Below, in pieces: positions 59,510-64,000 of a stretch of 64,000 bases of DNA. Source of the DNA: Medicago truncatula (Eukaryota > Streptophyta > Magnoliopsida > Fabales > Fabaceae); NCBI RefSeq assembly GCF_003473485.1, contig NC_053045.1, positions 31,966,494-32,030,493 of the forward strand, in the 5' to 3' direction. The stretch's first letter is position 1, and the number at the start of each line of letters is the position of its first letter. The notes below the pieces were generated by a model. The model did no database searches and had not been told where the DNA came from. It saw only the letters and a list, made by a program, of their open reading frames with translations. A program made the translations under genes and the position numbers.

Positions 59510-60983
59510 ATGGTTTGGTTCAAAGTCAGTTCTCAATGCAGTATATGCTGATGCTGAGGTAATTATTTGGTTCTATTCATTGACTCTTTATGTGGCCGAG
59601 AAAGTTAGGTTTCTGTGCAATACACACACACACACACACACACACATGATCATTATGATTCTATTCAATGTCTGTATTTGCTATGCTACATATCTAGGAG
59701 ATATTTGAAAGAGCTTGTTTATTTTTATCTTACACCATACTATTACTAATCGTTTTTAATAGTGTTTGAACTTGAGTTCATTTATACGAATAACTTATGA
59801 CATGTTTATTAGTTGCTTTCAACTTATTTCAATACACTCTCTATAATAGCATTGAATAAGCACTTAATTAAGCTCCTTAAAAGATTGTATTGAGTAATCG
59901 CCTAATTAACTCATTTAACCAAAAGCATCCTTAGTAACATAACATATTTTAAATTATTGGGTATCCCTCCCCAATGCTCATCTTTTCCACCATCTTTTCT
60001 TCTCAGTTTCTTTACTAGAATATTGAGTGATATGCTCTTAAGGCAGGAGGATCTATCTATGGCTCTTGCATTAGCCAGCACATGGACCATGTTCATTGCA
60101 TTTGGAAGTTTAGTGTGTATTGGGCCAATATCTTACACCGTTGGCATGGCTTATCAAAATGCCTTCAGTTCAGGTTTATCATATATATAGTAGCCAGCCA
60201 GCTGCATTCGGGTTTCTGGCCTCGGTGAATAGCATTATGTTCATTGTGTTGTGTCAGCTTCAGGTAAAAATCTCTCTGCTGTTATCACTCTTCTTCATTT
60301 GACGCTTTAATTTTCAAATTTATTTCTACTGAATACAACATTTCAATTGTGTTCAATTGGTTGGAAAGTTCTCTTTATGTAGCCTCAGAAAACTAATCAA
60401 TTATTCCTCACATTGCCACTGCTTATGTGTATGTATTTTCACAGTTAAGGTGCTTCAAGGACTGTGGAGGAATGATTTGGTGTCACTAAAAGGTGCATGT
60501 CCAAATTGTGGAGAAGAGGTTAGTTCACTTTGCAAGTGAACATTCATATAATTCATGTTTATGTCTGTCGAGCTTGAGGGGGCACACGTGTAAAGTTTAA
60601 CTACGCTTAACTCAAACGTACTGGATTGGGTTGATTTCTTTCAGGTATTCGCATTTGTGAGAATAGACAGGAATATTGACTCACCTCACAAACAGATTGT
60701 CATGTGTGTGTGTGAATGCTTATTAGAATTTCGCACCAACATGGAGGTAATAATGTGAAGCATTTTTTTTTAACATTTTACAAAAATTTCGTTCATAAAA
60801 CTAGACTGCTGTTTGGCAATGCATGTATTGTTATGCCCTCCAAAAGATGATCCTGCAATTTGCCTAACAGGTAGTGTTATCAATTTTCAGCGATCAGTTT
60901 CAAGATTCGGTAGACAGTGGGTTTATGGGCGTATTCACCTTGTTTCACCGAGAGGAAGATCCCAACGCCAAAGGCAACTGTAA
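59510..60983 (+). pseudogene. PGR5-like (PGRL1-related) protein, decaying C-terminal half
   Basis: Exon-like blocks end or start at splice-like sites: to 59558 (WFGSKSVLNAVYADAE), 60047-60263 (EDLSMALALASTWTMFIAFG ... QPAAFGFLASVNSIMFIVLC), 60445-60518 (VLQGLWRNDLVSLKGACPNC), 60645-60746 (VFAFVRIDRNIDSPHK ... CECLLEFRT) and 60891-60983 (RSVSRFGRQWVYGRIHLVSP, then stop). The membrane segments followed by a CPNCGEE zinc-binding pair resemble PGRL1-like thylakoid proteins. The identification is from memory. Frame problems occur in the AT-repeat near 60175, at the 60445 acceptor and in a GT-repeat near 60705 that disturbs the second Cys pair. The N-terminal half and transit peptide were not found. 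Best read as a truncated pseudogene. Confidence 0.55.
59622..59646. repeat. (AC)n microsatellite
   Basis: About 12 AC units, inside the first visible intron of the PGRL1-like relic. Confidence 0.9.
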
Positions 60984-63900
60984 ATTACCTTTTCAGCTTT
61001 TGTGATTTGCTTCAGCAATAGTCAATAGCAAGGATATGAATAGCATCAATTTTTTTTTAACAGTTTTTGCCTGAAACCAATTTGATATACTTTTTGTAAG
61101 GACGAAGTGGACATGTTGGGATGGACAATTATTTCTTTGATTTGAATGCAAATTCAATTGGTACTGTGCAAGATTTTGCAGTTTGATATGCAACTTTTTT
61201 TTACATAATTCATTTGATAGCAGATCTTAAGTAGAATGTCCATGTTTATTTATTTCATTTGATAATATTCATTTTATAGGAATGTTGAATTATCATGACA
61301 GTTGATAATCTCATGTAATGCAGAAACACAATGGTTGTGTACACTTGTTGATCTATGTATTCTTTTTCTTGTACATGGTGCTATTGCCACAGGTGCAGAT
61401 ATCATTGTTGTAAAGATTTAAATTTTTATTTTAAAATTTCTCAAGAAGTGGATGATAAAAAGCAAAATGAAATGTGTGCAAGTTTTGTTGCAAAAAACAA
61501 AGCGAATGATAAGCTTTATATTTTTTTAACATATTGGAAGGTCATCTTAATATCTAATCCTAAAGTACATTATGCATACCCCATTTTCTAAACCCTAATG
61601 CACTGGGCGGAAAAATGCTCATTAATTGCCGAATTTGAAATTCAAATTTCACTGCTAGGAAATACAAATTTTGTTGTTTGTCTGCCACACTCCTATTTTT
61701 GTTCAATTTCCAAAAAAAAAAGATCAAACTCTGTCTTCTCTCATTCTGGCACAAATTTCTTTAGTTTCATTCTTATTGTCCCAAGGAAAAAAAAAAAAAA
61801 CCGTTTGGGATTACAGGATGTTTTACACATCCGATCCTTTTATGACCTTTTCCCCTTCTTCATCTACCTTTCCTATTATCCATGCCTTCTCTTTCTCTTC
61901 AACTTCAATCCATTTTTACTTTAATGTCCCATTTTCCTTTCTCTTAATTCTATTCATCTCTTTCCCCTTTCTTCATCATTCCCGATGATCTCCTTTCTTA
62001 TTATCTACTCCTTTCTACACCTCCTCACCAGAAACATGCCACTCCTTACTCCTCCGATTTGTCCTCATCGCCGTTATCGATTTCAAAAGGTTTACGGCTA
62101 TTATACGAAGCAAGATTTATGCGAATCGAGAAACCTTGATAACCAATTTCATCATCAGAAGGATTAGCAAGATCAGCAAGAGCAGCGATACCAGTTTCCA
62201 ACTGATTATTCTACCAAGAGGTTCCAGAAAACCGATAACCGGAGGAAGTTGTCAAGATCGAAGTCAGTGGCTTCGGTTCTTCATCGGTTAACGATGGAAG
62301 ATCGACGACGCCGAACGCCGCCGTGACTTCCGACGTCGTCAGTTGTTTTGGTTGGAAGGATAACGGCGGGTTCGGCGGTTGGTGGTGGTTTGTTTGGGAC
62401 AGTGGTCGATCTATGGCTAAAGGTAATTGTTATAACAAATTTGCATTCTCTTAATTGAATTAATGTCTCAATTTTGAATTTAGTTTTGCAAAAGTTCTTG
62501 GTCGGATTCCTATTCACCAAATAACAATACCTGAAATTAAAGCAATAGGGCTAAAGGTAATTGTTTTTTCTTTTCCCTGGTAAATAATTTAGGAATTGGA
62601 TGATGGTTGCAGTGCAGTTCTGAAACATAACACTGCTGTTTTGGTGCTATCATGAATAGAGGGAGACATTTATGAACTGTTGTTGTGTTCACTGTGGCCG
62701 GTCACTTGCAACTGTGACAATAAGATAAAGGTTTATTGTCCATTTCTCTTATTCTCTATAAACATTGTATTTGGTACTATTTGATGATTATTTTGTCTGT
62801 TATCTTTTGTAAATGAGCTATTAATTATGTTTCGGCTGAATTAGGAGCTAATGCTTCATTGCAAAATACAAATCTTGATTTCCAATTTTTCTTCTTCTAA
62901 CTTATTGATAGTTTCTTTTTAAATTTTGATATCTGGTTGCAGGGGAAGGACTTTAGGAGGCAGATGAGAATGGTGAATATTTGGATGTTTCCGATAACGA
63001 TTATGATCAAATAATCATATTTGTTTCCGATATCAGGATGAGAAGTATTGTAGGTAAGTAATATGTCTCACTGTTCTAAAAGAAATACATTCAACTATTA
63101 ATGAATTAGTTAGATAAATAATAATGTGATTGATACTCCTGGATGTGTCTTCTTGCCTGAAAACAATTATTTATCCATTGTTAGTTGCGATGTTTCGATA
63201 ACAGTTCACATTTGTAGGCTTATAGCCATTTTTTTTTCTACGCTAAGTAAAGATTTTATCTGTTTTTGTTTTGTTGTTGAATTGAATTAGATAGTTGTGA
63301 CATGTGATTTTTTATAAGATCAAATGTTAAGTTAGTGTTTTTTCTTTATATAGCTTATTTTTAAGTGAAGTAGAATATCAATTTTTTTCCTGATACATGA
63401 AATCAAAGGTCCTATATATAATTGTTATAGAATCACAAGTTTAATGCTAACTGCAAATTATGCAGATATTTTGAGCAAATTTTCATCTTTAATGTCATAT
63501 GTCCATTTTTCTCTAAGTCCCTTACTTTCCTTTATCTGGATTTTCCCCCCACTTTCCATTGTTTTTTTTTCCTTTGCCATTATTTTTTCTATCTTATTAC
63601 CATTTTGTTCTAATTATTTATGAAGTTCTTTCACTTTTTGACATTGTACCATCTACCTATTGCGTTGGCTCTAGAAATACCAGGTTAATTCATTTCTTTA
63701 TTTAAAGGCATGGTTTTGAAAAGAAAAATTTGAAAAACCTCCTAGATTTTTTACAAAATGCATAATGGATAAGCAAATGTAAACAGTCGCATAAAATATG
63801 TGCCTTGGTTTGTAATAATTTTTGGATTAGTTTCTTAGTTGAATGCTTCTATTTGAAGATATTGGCTTAGAAGTAAAAACTGGAAATGATTATTGATTGT

Positions 63901-64000
63901 GATTAGCAAAAGAATATCATAAACAAGCATTTAGTAAAATATGGTTTAGTTATATGCAGACTGATTTTCCTGTTTTAAATCAAGACAATGGTTTGTTTTA
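60984..64000. other. Region without a recognised gene
   Basis: A GC-richer patch at about 62200-62400 has codons rich in Arg, Gly and Ser on both strands and could belong to a first exon. However, the frames are short and match no family I know. AT-rich DNA with possible introns continues to the window end. Confidence 0.35.

Overview
The window is plant nuclear DNA, AT-rich, with GT-AG (and one GC-AG) introns, many small inverted-repeat elements, LTR and LINE fossils, and genes of clearly plant families (RLCK-VII kinases, alpha-expansin, H2A with a C-terminal SPKK motif, DET2). The repeat types and gene style suggest a legume, possibly Medicago or a close relative; that is a judgement from memory, not a search result.

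Layout. 0-9 kb: two tandem RLCK-VII (APK1/PBL-like) genes on +, the first cut by the window edge. Both keep open frames and six-exon structure, but have lost residues needed for phosphotransfer, so they read as pseudokinases. They converge on an intact PCRK/PBL19-like RLCK-VII kinase on - that has a GC-AG intron. 9-20 kb: a large inverted duplication carrying two broken F-box genes, split by two independent solo LTRs, one of which contains a third. 20-25 kb: a foldback DNA element, a MULE transposase scrap, a LINE ORF1 scrap and a small solo LTR. 25-40 kb: mostly intergenic DNA with one three-exon alpha-expansin (-) and several MITEs.

40-58 kb: a histone cluster on + (H2B, H2A, a 5' scrap of H2B, H2B). 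The three intact genes share the type I S-phase promoter element (hexamer plus reversed octamer), CCAAT and TATA boxes, so they are probably co-expressed in S phase. The two H2B genes encode the same 148-residue protein. Between them lie several LINE 3'-end relics, a segmental duplication and a young non-autonomous LTR element. 58-64 kb: an intronless DET2 (brassinosteroid 5-alpha-reductase), a decaying PGRL1-like C-terminal gene half, and 3 kb with no recognised gene.

The most biologically interesting items are the paired RLCK-VII pseudokinases beside an active immune-type RLCK, the F-box palindrome with its insertion history, and the histone cluster with its copied promoter module and H2B relic. 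I saw no CRISPR array, rRNA or convincing tRNA.
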